Source: Rubrobacter xylanophilus (GTDB lineage: Bacteria; Actinomycetota; Rubrobacteria; Rubrobacterales; Rubrobacteraceae). From it: a stretch of 64,000 nucleotides of DNA. This document shows, in pieces, positions 52,137 through 61,136 of this stretch (positions within the stretch are counted from its first letter, which is position 1; every line of letters begins with the position of its first letter). Below the pieces are notes generated by a model. It was not told the origin of the DNA. It made no database searches and saw only the letters and a list, made by a program, of their open reading frames with translations. A program made the translations under genes and the position numbers. The stretch lies in NCBI RefSeq assembly GCF_007164525.1, contig NZ_AP019791.1, forward strand, positions 186,001 to 250,000. The letters run 5' to 3'.

Positions 52137-53778
52137 AGAGGGGCAGAGGCTCAACCAGGTAGAGAAGTGGAAGCTCGAGCGGCACCCGCTCGACGTGCGC
52201 GAGGCGGTGCTCGAGGTGTACTCCAGGGAGGGGGTCGAGGCCATAGAGAGGGTGCCCGGGGAGCACGAGCGCCTCAAGTGGGTCGGGATCTACCCGCAGA
52301 ACCAGGGCGGGAACAACTTCATGCAGCGGATAAAGGTCCCGGGCGGCAGGCTCACCCCCGAGCAGGCGCAGGTCATCGGGAGGATAGCCCGCGACTTCGC
52401 CCGGGGGCCCGAGCCCAACCCCCACTTCGGGAACAACTTCCTCGACATCACCACCCGGCAGGACATCCAGATGCACTGGATCCAGATAGAGGAGGTGCCC
52501 GAGATCTGGCGGCGCCTGGAGGAGGTCGGGATGACCACCGTGCAGGCGTGCGGTGACTCGGCGCGCAACGTCCTCTGCTGCCCGGTTTCGGGGCTCGACC
52601 GGGAGGAGGCCTTCGACGCCTACCCGGCGGCCCAGGCCATAACCGCCTATTTCGTCGGGAACCGGGAGTACGCCAACCTGCCGCGCAAGTTCAAGATGAG
52701 CGTCACCGGCTGCCTCGAGGACTGCGCGCAGGCCGAGATCAACGACATCGGGATGCTCCCGGCCCGCCTTCCGGACGGTACGCTGGGCTTCAACGTGCGG
52801 GTCGGCGGAGGGCTCGGGGACGGACCCCGGATGGCCTCCGACATCGACGTCTTCGTGCTTCCCGAGGAGGCCGTCGAGATAGCCCGGGGCATCGCCCAGC
52901 TCTACGGGGAGCTCGGCAACCGGGAGAACCGCTGGATCAACCGGCTGCGCTACCTGGTGCAGGAGCTCGGCCCGGAGGGCTTCCGGGAGGAGCTCGAGAA
53001 GCGCGTCGGCATCCCGCTGCGGCCCGCCGGCGAGGATCTCACCCGCCGCTACCGCGGCGACCACGTGGGGGTGCACGCCCAGAAGGAAGATGGGCTCTAC
53101 TACGTGGGGCTCAACGTCCCGGTGGGGCGGATGAGCGGCGAGCAGTTCGAGGAGGCCGGCCGGCTCGCCGGGGAGTACGGCCGCGACATCCGGCTCGCCA
53201 CCGACCAGAACCTCATCATCACCGGGGTTCCGGAGGAGCGGCTGGACGAGCTGCTCGCCGAGCCGCTCCTCCGGCGCTACTCCCCCGACCCCGGCCCCTT
53301 CGAGCGCGGCGTCGTGGCCTGCACCGGCAGCGAGTTCTGCCGCTTCGCCATCGTGGAGACCAAGATCCGGGCTCTCGAGTGGGCCCGGGAGATGGACCGG
53401 CGTTTCGGGGACGAGATCGGACAGGAAGCCGTGAGGATGCACTTCTCCGGCTGCTCCGCCTCCTGCGCCCAGCCCCAGATCGCCGACGTCGGCTTCCGCG
53501 GCGAGACGGCCAAGAAGGGCGATAGGATCGTGGAGGGCGTGGACATCGGGCTCGGCGGCTCCCTCGGGCGCGACGCCGCGTTCATCGACTGGGTCGAGGG
53601 CTCCCGGCCCGCCGAGGACGTCCCGGAGGCGCTGGCCCGAATCTTCGAGCGCTTCAAGCGGGAGCGGCGCGGGGACGAGCGGTTCCATGAGTGGGCCCGC
53701 AGGGTGCGCAACGCCGAGCTGCGCGATACCCTGCGCGGGACTTCCGTGCCGGTGGTCGGCGTGCAGAAGGGGAAGTAG
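52123..53778 (+). CDS. Siroheme sulfite (nitrite) reductase
   Basis: A 551-residue duplicated ferredoxin-type SiR/NiR. The [4Fe-4S]-siroheme ligands are Cys400 and Cys406 (CTGSEFC) and Cys444 and Cys448 (CSASC). Other signatures are TTRQDIQMHWI, CGDSARNVLCCPVSG and FKMSVTGC. In this context it should reduce sulfite to sulfide with six electrons. GTG at 52123 overlaps cysH. The gene directly downstream encodes an FrhB-like flavo-iron-sulfur protein that may be its electron donor. Nitrite reduction is possible by homology, but no nitrate genes are near. Confidence 0.9.
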   Translation: MRFLREGQRLNQVEKWKLERHPLDVREAVLEVYSREGVEAIERVPGEHERLKWVGIYPQNQGGNNFMQRIKVPGGRLTPEQAQVIGRIARDFARGPEPNPHFGNNFLDITTRQDIQMHWIQIEEVPEIWRRLEEVGMTTVQACGDSARNVLCCPVSGLDREEAFDAYPAAQAITAYFVGNREYANLPRKFKMSVTGCLEDCAQAEINDIGMLPARLPDGTLGFNVRVGGGLGDGPRMASDIDVFVLPEEAVEIARGIAQLYGELGNRENRWINRLRYLVQELGPEGFREELEKRVGIPLRPAGEDLTRRYRGDHVGVHAQKEDGLYYVGLNVPVGRMSGEQFEEAGRLAGEYGRDIRLATDQNLIITGVPEERLDELLAEPLLRRYSPDPGPFERGVVACTGSEFCRFAIVETKIRALEWAREMDRRFGDEIGQEAVRMHFSGCSASCAQPQIADVGFRGETAKKGDRIVEGVDIGLGGSLGRDAAFIDWVEGSRPAEDVPEALARIFERFKRERRGDERFHEWARRVRNAELRDTLRGTSVPVVGVQKGK

Positions 53779-54981
53779 GTGGCCGGCTTCGACATCCGGG
53801 AGCTGATGAACGACATCGAGGAGGCTCCCGGCAAGGTCTGGTTCTGGGACCTCGAGAAGGCCGTCATAGACCCGGGGCGGTGCGTCCAGTGCGGGGCGTG
53901 CGTCGCGGCCTGCCCCAGCGACTCCATCGGCATCGCCGAGGACGATTTGCCCAAGCTGGTCAAGATGTGCACCGGCTGCTCGCTGTGCTGGGACTTCTGC
54001 CCGCGCGGCGGGATGCGGCACGAGGCCACCTGGAAGCTCACCGGGAACAACGGAGCGGCCGCCGCGGCCAACGGCCTCGGGCGGGTCCACGAGAGCTACA
54101 CCGCCCGGGTAAAGGAGGACATCCCAGGCGTCCAGGACGGTGGCGTGGTGAGCGCCCTGCTCATCGCGCTGCTCGAGGCGGGGGAGATAGACGGGGCGCT
54201 CGTCGCCCGCGAGAGCGCCGAGGAGCCCTGGAAGGGGGAGGCTTTCCTCGCCCGCACCCCCGAGGAGGTGCGCGAGGCGGCGGGCAGCTTCTACAACCAG
54301 ACCCTCGCCCTCGGGCATCTCGACCTCGAGGGCTATGAGCTGCCGCCCAACCCGCGCATCGCCGTGGTGGGCACCCCGTGCGAGGTGGAGGGGATAAAGG
54401 CCATGCAGGCCCGGCCCTGGAAGTGGGGCTCCTCGCGGGTGGACGCGGTGGTGCTCACCGTGGCGCTTCTGTGCACCAAGAGCTTCAACTACGAGAAGCT
54501 CATGCTCGAGGAGCTCCGCGACCGGCGCGGCGTGGATCTGGAGGAGGTCGGCCGGGTCGACGTCATCCGGGGCAAGCTCATCGTGCAGGACCGCGGGGGC
54601 GAGACCATCCTCGAGGAGCCCATAAAAGACTTCCACGGCGCCGCCCTCAAGGGCTGCGACGAGTGCGCCGACTTCCTCGGGCACGCGGCCGACATCTCCG
54701 TGGGCAGCGTCGGCAGCGCCGACGGCTACTCCTCGGTGCTAATACGCACGGAGGAGGGGCTTGCCGCCTTCGAACACGTAAAGGACAGGCTCGAGCTCAG
54801 GCCTCTTGACAAGCCGAAATCACTCTATAAGCTAGACGCCTTGGACAAGAAGGTGGCCCTGAAGAGCCTGAAGCGGCCCTTCGATCCGGACGCGCCGCTC
54901 TTCATAGACTACGAGGACCACCTTGAGAGCTATGCGGGCACGGACCGTGCCCCGGTCGACCACGAGGCTGTGAGGTACTGA
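53779..54981 (+). CDS. F420-type oxidoreductase beta subunit (FrhB-like) with two ferredoxin clusters
   Basis: A 400-residue protein. Two [4Fe-4S] motifs, CVQCGACVAACP (from Cys35) and CTGCSLCWDFCP (about residue 64), precede an FrhB/FdhB-type domain (GTPCEVEGIKAM and GCDECADFLGHAADIS). FrhB proteins bind FAD and oxidise F420H2, passing electrons to clusters. GTG at 53779 abuts the sulfite-reductase stop, so expression is tightly coupled. In methanogens Fsr is a fusion of a similar FrhB-like part with a sulfite reductase; here they are separate neighbours. Direct use of F420 is inferred, not shown. Confidence 0.87.
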   Translation: MAGFDIRELMNDIEEAPGKVWFWDLEKAVIDPGRCVQCGACVAACPSDSIGIAEDDLPKLVKMCTGCSLCWDFCPRGGMRHEATWKLTGNNGAAAAANGLGRVHESYTARVKEDIPGVQDGGVVSALLIALLEAGEIDGALVARESAEEPWKGEAFLARTPEEVREAAGSFYNQTLALGHLDLEGYELPPNPRIAVVGTPCEVEGIKAMQARPWKWGSSRVDAVVLTVALLCTKSFNYEKLMLEELRDRRGVDLEEVGRVDVIRGKLIVQDRGGETILEEPIKDFHGAALKGCDECADFLGHAADISVGSVGSADGYSSVLIRTEEGLAAFEHVKDRLELRPLDKPKSLYKLDALDKKVALKSLKRPFDPDAPLFIDYEDHLESYAGTDRAPVDHEAVRY

Positions 54982-55317
54982 GTGGAGAAAGCAAGACGGA
55001 CGCTTTTCCTGCCGGAGGAGCCCGTTGCCCTCAAGTCTGGGATGCGCCGGCTGATCGAGGAGTCCCCCGAGGAGGGGCAGCGCGCGGTGCGCGATGCTTC
55101 GTTTCTGGCCGAGCTCCTGTGGGAGGAGTGGGCGGAGCGGCTCGGCGCGGCGGGCATGGACTACGGGCGCTTTCTGGAGATCTCGCGCGGCTACGCCGAG
55201 GAGATCCGGCTGTGGATCATGGGCGAGCGGCCCTGGGAGCACTGCGTGGCTGGGCTCGCCGGCAGGGTCTGGCGCAGGATACCTGAGCGCGCGGCGGTGG
55301 CGGGGGGCGGCCTATGA
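54982..55317 (+). CDS. Hypothetical protein in the sulfur operon
   Basis: A 111-residue, mostly helical soluble protein with several Trp residues ([32 protein letters not shown]). GTG at 54982 directly follows the FrhB-like stop, and the 3' end overlaps the sat start (ATGATGC). It contains a single Cys. I do not recognise the family. Its fixed place between FrhB-like and sat suggests a role in sulfate reduction or enzyme assembly. Confidence 0.7.
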   Translation: MEKARRTLFLPEEPVALKSGMRRLIEESPEEGQRAVRDASFLAELLWEEWAERLGAAGMDYGRFLEISRGYAEEIRLWIMGERPWEHCVAGLAGRVWRRIPERAAVAGGGL

Positions 55318-56495
55318 TGCGCACGGAGTACACCACCATCTCCCCCCACGGGGGGACGCTCGTGGACCGCCGGGTGCCCGTGGGCGAGCGTGAGGAGCGC
55401 AAGCGGCGGGCTGCGGAGCTGCCGAGGATAGTCCTCGGCCCGCGCAGCCTCTCGGACCTGGAGATGATCGGGACGGGCGTGTTCTCCCCGCTCACGGGCT
55501 TCATGGGGCGGGAGGACTACGAGAGCGTGGTGGAGGAGATGCGGCTCGCCGACGGCCTGCCGTGGAGCATCCCCATCACCCTCTCCGTCTCCGAGGAGGA
55601 GGCCCGCACCTTCGAGGAGGGGGACGAGGTGGCGCTCGCGGGGGCCGACGGCGAGATCGTGGCCACCATGGTCGTCGAGGACCGCTACACCTACGACCGG
55701 GCCCACGAGGCCAAGCTCGTCTACCGGACCACCGACACCGATCACCCGGGGGTGGCCGCTCTGTTCCGGCAGGGGGACGTGCTGGTGGGCGGGGAGATCT
55801 CCCTGCTCGACGACGGCACCACCAGCAGGCCCTTCCCCCGCTACTACTACGAGCCGCGGGAGCTGCGGGCCATCTTCCGCCAGAAGGGCTGGCGGCGGGT
55901 GGTGGGCTTCCAGACCCGCAACCCGGTCCACCGCGCCCACGAGTACATCCAGAAGAGCGCGCTGGAGACCGTCGACGGCTTGCTCCTGAACCCGCTCGTC
56001 GGCGAGACCAAGTCCGACGACATCCCGGCCGACGTTCGCATGCGCTCCTACGAGGTGCTGCTGGAGCGCTACTACCCCAGGGACCGCACCGTGCTGGCCG
56101 TCTTCCCGGCGGCCATGCGCTACGCCGGACCCCGCGAGGCGGTCTTCCACGCCATCTGCCGCAAGAACTACGGCTGCACCCACTTCATCGTGGGGCGGGA
56201 CCACGCCGGGGTGGGCAACTACTACGGTACCTACGACGCCCATCACATCTTCGACGAGTTCGAGCCCGGAGAGCTCGGCATAACGCCGCTGTTCTTCGAG
56301 CACGCCTTCTTCTGCCTCAACTGCGGCGGGATGGCGACGACCAAGACCTGCCCGCACGACAAGGACTCCCACGTCTTCTTCTCGGGCACCCGGGTGCGGG
56401 AGATGCTGCGCAACGGCGAGTACCCGCCGCCGGAGTTCTCCCGGCCCGAGGTGATAGAAGTACTGATCTCGGGGCTCAGGCAGCAGGAGGGTTAG
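55314..56495 (+). CDS. sat: Sulfate adenylyltransferase (ATP sulfurylase)
   Basis: A 393-residue homomeric-type ATP sulfurylase. Hallmarks: the [12 protein letters not shown] motif with the catalytic Arg and His, [34 protein letters not shown], and four Cys in the [17 protein letters not shown] segment, a putative zinc site seen in many prokaryotic forms. It makes adenosine 5'-phosphosulfate from sulfate and ATP for CysH and CysC. ATG at 55314 overlaps the upstream stop. Confidence 0.94.
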   Translation: MMRTEYTTISPHGGTLVDRRVPVGEREERKRRAAELPRIVLGPRSLSDLEMIGTGVFSPLTGFMGREDYESVVEEMRLADGLPWSIPITLSVSEEEARTFEEGDEVALAGADGEIVATMVVEDRYTYDRAHEAKLVYRTTDTDHPGVAALFRQGDVLVGGEISLLDDGTTSRPFPRYYYEPRELRAIFRQKGWRRVVGFQTRNPVHRAHEYIQKSALETVDGLLLNPLVGETKSDDIPADVRMRSYEVLLERYYPRDRTVLAVFPAAMRYAGPREAVFHAICRKNYGCTHFIVGRDHAGVGNYYGTYDAHHIFDEFEPGELGITPLFFEHAFFCLNCGGMATTKTCPHDKDSHVFFSGTRVREMLRNGEYPPPEFSRPEVIEVLISGLRQQEG

Positions 56496-56507
56496 GAAGA
56501 GGGAACC

Positions 56508-56545
56508 CGCCGCTGCGGGCCCCACACCTCCGGCCCGCAGCGGCG
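56508..56545 (+). terminator. Strong hairpin between sat and cysC
   Basis: Fourteen-bp stem (CGCCGCTGCGGGCC and its complement) with a 10-nt loop, 12 nt after the sat stop, followed by TTCATGT. It would limit read-through to cysC and tauE/safE. Confidence 0.65.
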
Positions 56546-56592
56546 TTCATGTAGGGTGAAAATATAGTTTGTCTACCAAGGAGGGTGGGACA

Positions 56593-57159
56593 TTGACGAA
56601 CAGGCACGAACGCGGTTTCACGCTGTGGTTCACCGGGCTCTCGGGGGCGGGCAAGACCACCATCGCCGAGATCGTGGAGAAGGAGCTCCGGGAGCGGCTC
56701 GGCGCGGTCGAGGTGCTCGACGGGGACATCGTGAGGACCAACCTCTCCAAGGGACTCGGCTTCAGCCGGGAGGACCGGGACACCAACGTGCTACGGATAG
56801 GCTTCGTGGCTCATTTGCTCACCCGCAACGGGGTGGCGGTCATCGTCTCGGCCATAAGCCCCTACAAAGAGGCCCGCAACAGGGTGCGGGAGATGATCGG
56901 CGAGGACTTCATCGAGGTGTACGTGGACGCGCCGCTGGAGGTGTGCGCCGAGCGGGACGTCAAGGGCCTCTACAAAAAGGCGCTCGCCGGTGAGATTCCG
57001 CAGTTCACCGGCGTCTCCGATCCCTACGAGCCGCCGGAGAACCCCGAGCTGCACATAAAGACCAACGAGGAGCGGCCGCACCAGAGCGCCCGCCGGGTCA
57101 TCGAGAAGCTGGAGGAGCTCGGGTATCTGCAGCCGGTGAGGGAGCTCAACCGGGCGTGA
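56593..57159 (+). CDS. cysC: Adenylylsulfate kinase
   Basis: A 188-residue APS kinase: P-loop GLSGAGKTT near residue 19, [34 protein letters not shown] and [19 protein letters not shown]. It phosphorylates APS to PAPS. Because CysH here is an APS-type reductase, PAPS may be used for sulfation rather than for reduction. TTG at 56593 has AAGGAGGG upstream; an earlier TTG at 56569 is not supported. The end overlaps the next gene by GTGA. Confidence 0.92.
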   Translation: MTNRHERGFTLWFTGLSGAGKTTIAEIVEKELRERLGAVEVLDGDIVRTNLSKGLGFSREDRDTNVLRIGFVAHLLTRNGVAVIVSAISPYKEARNRVREMIGEDFIEVYVDAPLEVCAERDVKGLYKKALAGEIPQFTGVSDPYEPPENPELHIKTNEERPHQSARRVIEKLEELGYLQPVRELNRA

Positions 57160-57962
57160 GCTTCGTCTCCGAGTACGCTGCCACCCTCTTCGGGCTTCTG
57201 GTCGGGTTCTTGGTCGGCCTTACGGGGGTCGGCGGCGGCTCGCTGATGACGCCTTTTCTGATGACGGCCGTGGGGGTTCCGGCCCCCACGGCCATCGGCA
57301 CCGACATGATCTACGCCACCGTCACCAAGCTTACCGGTTCGCTGCAGCACTACCGGCAGCGGTCGGTCAACCTGGAGGTGGCGTTGTTTCTGGGGATGGG
57401 CAGCATCCCGGCCAGCCTGCTCGGGGTGCAGACGCTCGAGTGGATCGAGGGTTCTTTCGACCCCGACCGGGTCAGGGAGATCATGGTCACCGTCATCGCC
57501 GCCACCCTGGTGCTGGTGGGCTCCTCCCTGATCTTCCGGGTCTTCATGCCCGAGAACTGGCGGCTCCGGAAAGGGAAGGCCTGGGACGGGAAGGGGCCGA
57601 TGAGCCGCCGCCGCCGCACCTACACCGTGCTCTTCGGGGCCTTCGGAGGCTACCTGGTCGGGCTGACCTCCATCGGCTCCGGGAGCGTCATGGCGATAAT
57701 CCTTCTGCTCCTGTACCCGCTCTCGCCCGCGGTCATCGTGGGGACGGACATCACCCACGCCACCGTGCTCTCGCTGGTCACCGGGCTCTCCCACATGGCG
57801 CATGGCAACGTGGATTTCCGGCTGGTGGGGGCGCTGCTCGTCGGTGGTATCCCCGGCGTGCTGGTCGGCAGCGTGGCGGCCCGCTGGCTTCCGGGCAGGC
57901 CGCTGCGTCTGATCCTGGCTCTCACCCTGATCTTCGTGGGCGCCAGGATGCTCCTGGGCTAG
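57156..57962 (+). CDS. TauE/SafE family sulfite/sulfonate (or sulfate) transporter
   Basis: A 268-residue membrane protein with about eight helices and the duplicated TauE/SafE motif: [19 protein letters not shown] and [16 protein letters not shown]. Family members move sulfite, sulfonates or other small anions. It overlaps cysC, and no CysTWA sulfate permease is seen here, so it could be the sulfate importer or a sulfite safety valve. GTG at 57156. Confidence 0.88.
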   Translation: MSFVSEYAATLFGLLVGFLVGLTGVGGGSLMTPFLMTAVGVPAPTAIGTDMIYATVTKLTGSLQHYRQRSVNLEVALFLGMGSIPASLLGVQTLEWIEGSFDPDRVREIMVTVIAATLVLVGSSLIFRVFMPENWRLRKGKAWDGKGPMSRRRRTYTVLFGAFGGYLVGLTSIGSGSVMAIILLLLYPLSPAVIVGTDITHATVLSLVTGLSHMAHGNVDFRLVGALLVGGIPGVLVGSVAARWLPGRPLRLILALTLIFVGARMLLG

Positions 57963-57980
57963 CCTTCGCAAGGGAAGCGT

Positions 57981-58009
57981 TTGTCTCGCGACGGGGTTTT
58001 CTGTATCCT
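57981..58009 (+). promoter_or_regulatory. Promoter of the glyoxalase gene
   Basis: TTGTCT, 17-nt spacer, TATCCT; leader of about 46 nt to the ATG at 58062. Confidence 0.55.
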
Positions 58010-58061
58010 CTCTTCCCCGGTTCGAAGAAGAGCAGAGAGAAAGTATATAAGGAGGATCACC

Positions 58062-58481
58062 ATGCCCGCGGCGTTCATCCACACCTGCTACAGGATCACC
58101 GACCCCGAGAAGACCATCGACTTCTACGTGAACAAGCTCGGGATGAAGAAGGTGGGGGAGATGCACTTCTCCGACGCCACCAACTACTTCTTCGCCATGG
58201 AGGAGGACCCGTCTTCCCCGATGCTCGAGCTCACCCACAACCACGGCCGCACCGAACCCTACGAGAAGGGCGACGGCTACTCGCACATAGCGTTCACGGT
58301 GGACGACCTGGAGGGCACCGTGGCCCGGCTCGCCGAACAGGGGGTGAAGGTGGCGGTGGAGCCGAAGACCCTCACCGTGGACGGCCACGACTACAGGATC
58401 GCCTTCGTCGAGGACCCGGACGGTTACCGGGTGGAGCTGGTCCAGCGCGGCACGATGAAGGTGGGAAGCATGTTCCAGTAG
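58062..58481 (+). CDS. gloA: Glyoxalase I (lactoylglutathione lyase-like)
   Basis: A 139-residue metalloenzyme of the VOC fold. The four metal ligands are visible: His7 (FIHTCYR), Glu in MLELTHN, His in GYSHIAF and Glu in RVELVQ. It begins IHTCYRITDPEKTIDFYVNKLG, typical of GloA, which turns the hemithioacetal of methylglyoxal into a thioester. In actinobacteria the thiol would not be glutathione but mycothiol or another, so the exact cofactor is open. ATG at 58062 with AAGGAGGATCACC upstream. Confidence 0.88.
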   Translation: MPAAFIHTCYRITDPEKTIDFYVNKLGMKKVGEMHFSDATNYFFAMEEDPSSPMLELTHNHGRTEPYEKGDGYSHIAFTVDDLEGTVARLAEQGVKVAVEPKTLTVDGHDYRIAFVEDPDGYRVELVQRGTMKVGSMFQ

Positions 58482-58488
58482 CCCCGCC

Positions 58489-59175
58489 CTAGAGCCCGGG
58501 AACCCGGACGCCAGCGATCCACAGCGCAACGGCGAGCAGCACCAGGACGGCGAGCAGCGCCGCGAGCGCGGCCCGCCGCCTCCTGCGCGCCAGCCGCCCG
58601 AAGCTCCGCGCCTCGACGACCGGCGCCGGCGGAAGGCTTCTCCCGCCGGGCAACGCACTCCTCCGGTCCAGGAAGGCCGGTCGGCCGCTCCGGGGGGGCA
58701 GGATGTCCCCGGCCTCCCGCAGCGCGGCGTCGCCTCGCGGGGGCTGTCCACTCCGGCGCAGGAGCTCCTCCACCATGTCGGTGAGGTTGAAGACCGCGGA
58801 CATCAGGAGGCTCTGGCGGGCCAGGATGGTCCTGAGCGTCTGGTTGAGCGCCGGATCCTCGAGCGCCGGCGCCGCCCGCAGACCCTCCAGCTCCCGGGAG
58901 ACCTTCTCCAGCCGCCGGGCCAGCTCCCGCGGGTCCGGGGCGGTCTCCTCCTCGCGCAACATCCGGCGCACCAGCTCCGTCCCGAGCCCCTCCCTGTGCA
59001 GATCGCGGGCCCGCCGGATCTTGTCGAAAGACGCACCCGGGATCGAAATCCTCCCGCCCCGCCGCACATGGGGTATGGAGTACTCCCTCAGGTAGCGGTA
59101 GAGGGTCGGCCGCGGGATGCCCAGCAGCTCGCTGGTCTCCTCCACCGTATAGGCGGCGTCTTCTCCGTTTATCAT
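58489..59175 (-). CDS. MerR/excisionase-type HTH protein with C-terminal membrane helix
   Basis: A 228-residue protein. Residues about 8-55 are a helix-turn-helix of the MerR/excisionase type (YTVEETSELLGIPRPTLYRY then RGGRISIP). A coiled coil occupies about 78-105 (ELARRLEKVSRELEGL), and a linker rich in Arg and Pro ends in a membrane helix (about 200-220, AALAALLAVLVLLAVALWI). This suggests a DNA-binding protein tethered to the membrane, with the C-terminus outside. Target and signal are unknown. ATG at 59175. Confidence 0.75.
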   Translation of the reverse strand: MINGEDAAYTVEETSELLGIPRPTLYRYLREYSIPHVRRGGRISIPGASFDKIRRARDLHREGLGTELVRRMLREEETAPDPRELARRLEKVSRELEGLRAAPALEDPALNQTLRTILARQSLLMSAVFNLTDMVEELLRRSGQPPRGDAALREAGDILPPRSGRPAFLDRRSALPGGRSLPPAPVVEARSFGRLARRRRRAALAALLAVLVLLAVALWIAGVRVPGL

Positions 59176-59321
59176 GGAAATATTTTCGCCCCCCGCTCCA
59201 CGATCTGATGCATGTTATCAGAGGTTCCTTCCCTCTTGAACCGTGAGAAAAGGGCTTTGTTTTGCGGGTTTTCAGAAGCGTTCGCGGACGCCCCCGAGCG
59301 GGAAGTCGTCTCAACCGCAGC

Positions 59322-59348
59322 GGGCTTTATCACGCCGTGATAAAGCCC
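59322..59348. repeat. Twelve-bp perfect inverted repeat upstream of rlpA
   Basis: GGGCTTTATCAC-GCC-GTGATAAAGCCC lies in a 285-nt gap between the divergent HTH gene and rlpA. It could form an RNA hairpin or bind a dimeric regulator. No c-di-AMP riboswitch consensus is evident around it. Confidence 0.6.
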
Positions 59349-59460
59349 ATTTGTCCCTTGATTTCCCCGCGCCGGTCGGCATACTCGTGCTTCGTCGAAA
59401 CAGTGAGCGTGAAGTTCAAGTAGACATAAAGCTGCCGCACAGGAGGGGGGATGCGAGCTG

Positions 59461-60030
59461 ATGTCTAGGATCCTTGGGTTGCTTTTGTTGGGGTTCTTGG
59501 CGTGCGCCGCCTCGGCGGTCTTTGCGGACCGGGCGGAGGCGGAGACGGGATTGGCTTCGTGGTATGGGCCGGGCTTTGCCGGCAATCCGACCGCGAGCGG
59601 GGAGCCCTACAATCCCTACGCCTTCACCGCCGCCCACAAGACGCTGCCGCTGGGCACCCAGCTGGAGGTGAGCTACAACGGCCGGTCGGTGCTGGTGACC
59701 GTCAACGACCGTGGGCCGTACATTCCGGGGAGGGAGCTGGACCTCTCGCAGGCCGCAGCGGAGTATCTCGGTCTGACCCAGGCGGGGGTGGACTACGTGA
59801 CCTACAACTACGCGGGAGATGTGTCCTACGTCGGCGGTGGGGCTGGTGGGTATTCCGCTCCCCAGGCAGCCTACGGTGGGGTGCAGCAGGGGGGCATCTA
59901 CGTCGTGCAGCCCGGGGACACGCTGTATGGCATAGCGCGGGAGCTCGGGACCACGGTCGAGACGCTTGCGGCCTCCAACGGCATCTCCGACCCTGACTTC
60001 ATAATGCCCGGTCAGGAGCTCCGCTACTGA
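59461..60030 (+). CDS. rlpA: RlpA-like septal lytic transglycosylase with LysM domain
   Basis: A 189-residue secreted protein. Signal peptide about 1-28 (ends RAEAETG). The double-psi beta-barrel domain (about 30-115) begins GLASWYGPGFAGNPTASGE and has VNDRGPYIPGRELDLS with the catalytic Asp. A LysM domain (about 145-188, YVVQPGDTLYGIARELG) binds peptidoglycan. RlpA cleaves glycan strands. ATG at 59461 with AGGAGG upstream. A Gly/Tyr/Ala linker joins the domains. Confidence 0.9.
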   Translation: MSRILGLLLLGFLACAASAVFADRAEAETGLASWYGPGFAGNPTASGEPYNPYAFTAAHKTLPLGTQLEVSYNGRSVLVTVNDRGPYIPGRELDLSQAAAEYLGLTQAGVDYVTYNYAGDVSYVGGGAGGYSAPQAAYGGVQQGGIYVVQPGDTLYGIARELGTTVETLAASNGISDPDFIMPGQELRY

Positions 60031-60107
60031 GCGAATCGCTCTCCCTGCCGGGCCGCCTCTCGGGTAACATAACGGCGGTGTACCGGTAGCAGGAAGAGGA
60101 GGCGAGC

Positions 60108-61136
60108 GTGTTCGGCGGCGGTAGCGTTCCGACCTTCGGGCTCTGGTACGACTTCCGGCAGCGGCGGCCCTTCGCCCAGGACTACCGGAGCTTCTACGCC
60201 GAGTGCCTGGAGGAGATACAGGAGGGCGAGGGGCTCGGCTACGACGCGGTGTGGCTCTCCGAGCACCACTTCGTCGACGATGGTTACCTTCCGTCGCCGC
60301 TCGTGGTTGCGGCGGCGATCGCGGCCCGCACCTCCTCGCTCAAGATCGGGACCAATGTCCTCTTGCTGCCGATGCACCATCCTCTGCGGGTGGCCGAGGA
60401 CGCGGCGGTGGTGGATCTGATCTCGGGCGGCAGGTTCGTGCTGGGGGTGGGGCTCGGGTACGTTCAGCACGAGTTCGAGGTGCTGGGCTTCGAGCGTCGG
60501 TACAGGCCGTCCCTGCTGGAGGAGGGGGTGCGGGTCATCCGGCAGGCCTGGGAGACGGGGCGCATCGGCTTCGAGGGAAAGCGCTGGAGGTTCGAGGATC
60601 TCCCCTTCGAGCCGCGGCCTGGCCGGAGGATCCCGGTGTACTTCGGCGGTTACAGCGAGCCCGCCGTGGACCGGGCGGCCCGGATGGCCGACGGTTTTCT
60701 GGTCGGCGGGAGGAAGCCGCCGGAGCAGATGCACGCCTGGTTGCGTGAGGCGCTGGAGCGGCACGGGAGGGCTGCCGGGGGCTTCCCGTTCATAGTCTCC
60801 ACCACGGTCTACGTGGGTGAGGACCCGGAGCGGGCCTGGGAGGAGGTGGCCCCGTGCATCGCCTACCAAGCCAGCCGCTACGCCGAGTGGGGCACGGACC
60901 GCGGGCGGCCGAAGCCTGATCCGGTCCGGCCGGAAAATCTGCCGCCGGAACGCTACCTGGTCGGAACGCCGGAGGAGGTGGCCGGGAGGCTCGTGGAGAT
61001 GCACCGGCGAGCGCCCTACGACCACCTCTGCTTCTGGGCCCGGCTGCCCGGCCTCACCCACGAGCAGGCGCTGCGCAACATGCGGCTCTTCGCCTCCGAG
61101 GTGGCCCCCCGGGTGCGCGAGGCCCTCGCCGGGTGA
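60108..61136 (+). CDS. LLM-class F420-type oxidoreductase
   Basis: A 342-residue luciferase-like TIM-barrel enzyme: FGLWYDFRQRRPF at the start, AVWLSEHHFVDDGYLPSPL, GTNVLLLPMHHPLRVAEDAAVVDLISGGRF and IPVYFGGYSEPAVDRAARMADG. Genes like this mostly use F420H2 in actinobacteria. GTG at 60108. The stop overlaps the next gene (GTGA), a PPOX-nitroreductase fusion, so the pair is co-translated and both probably work with F420. Confidence 0.87.
   Translation: MFGGGSVPTFGLWYDFRQRRPFAQDYRSFYAECLEEIQEGEGLGYDAVWLSEHHFVDDGYLPSPLVVAAAIAARTSSLKIGTNVLLLPMHHPLRVAEDAAVVDLISGGRFVLGVGLGYVQHEFEVLGFERRYRPSLLEEGVRVIRQAWETGRIGFEGKRWRFEDLPFEPRPGRRIPVYFGGYSEPAVDRAARMADGFLVGGRKPPEQMHAWLREALERHGRAAGGFPFIVSTTVYVGEDPERAWEEVAPCIAYQASRYAEWGTDRGRPKPDPVRPENLPPERYLVGTPEEVAGRLVEMHRRAPYDHLCFWARLPGLTHEQALRNMRLFASEVAPRVREALAG

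Noticed and set aside
59176-59460. c-di-AMP riboswitch before rlpA
   Set aside because: Conserved elements of the ydaO class were not found; only a simple hairpin is clear.
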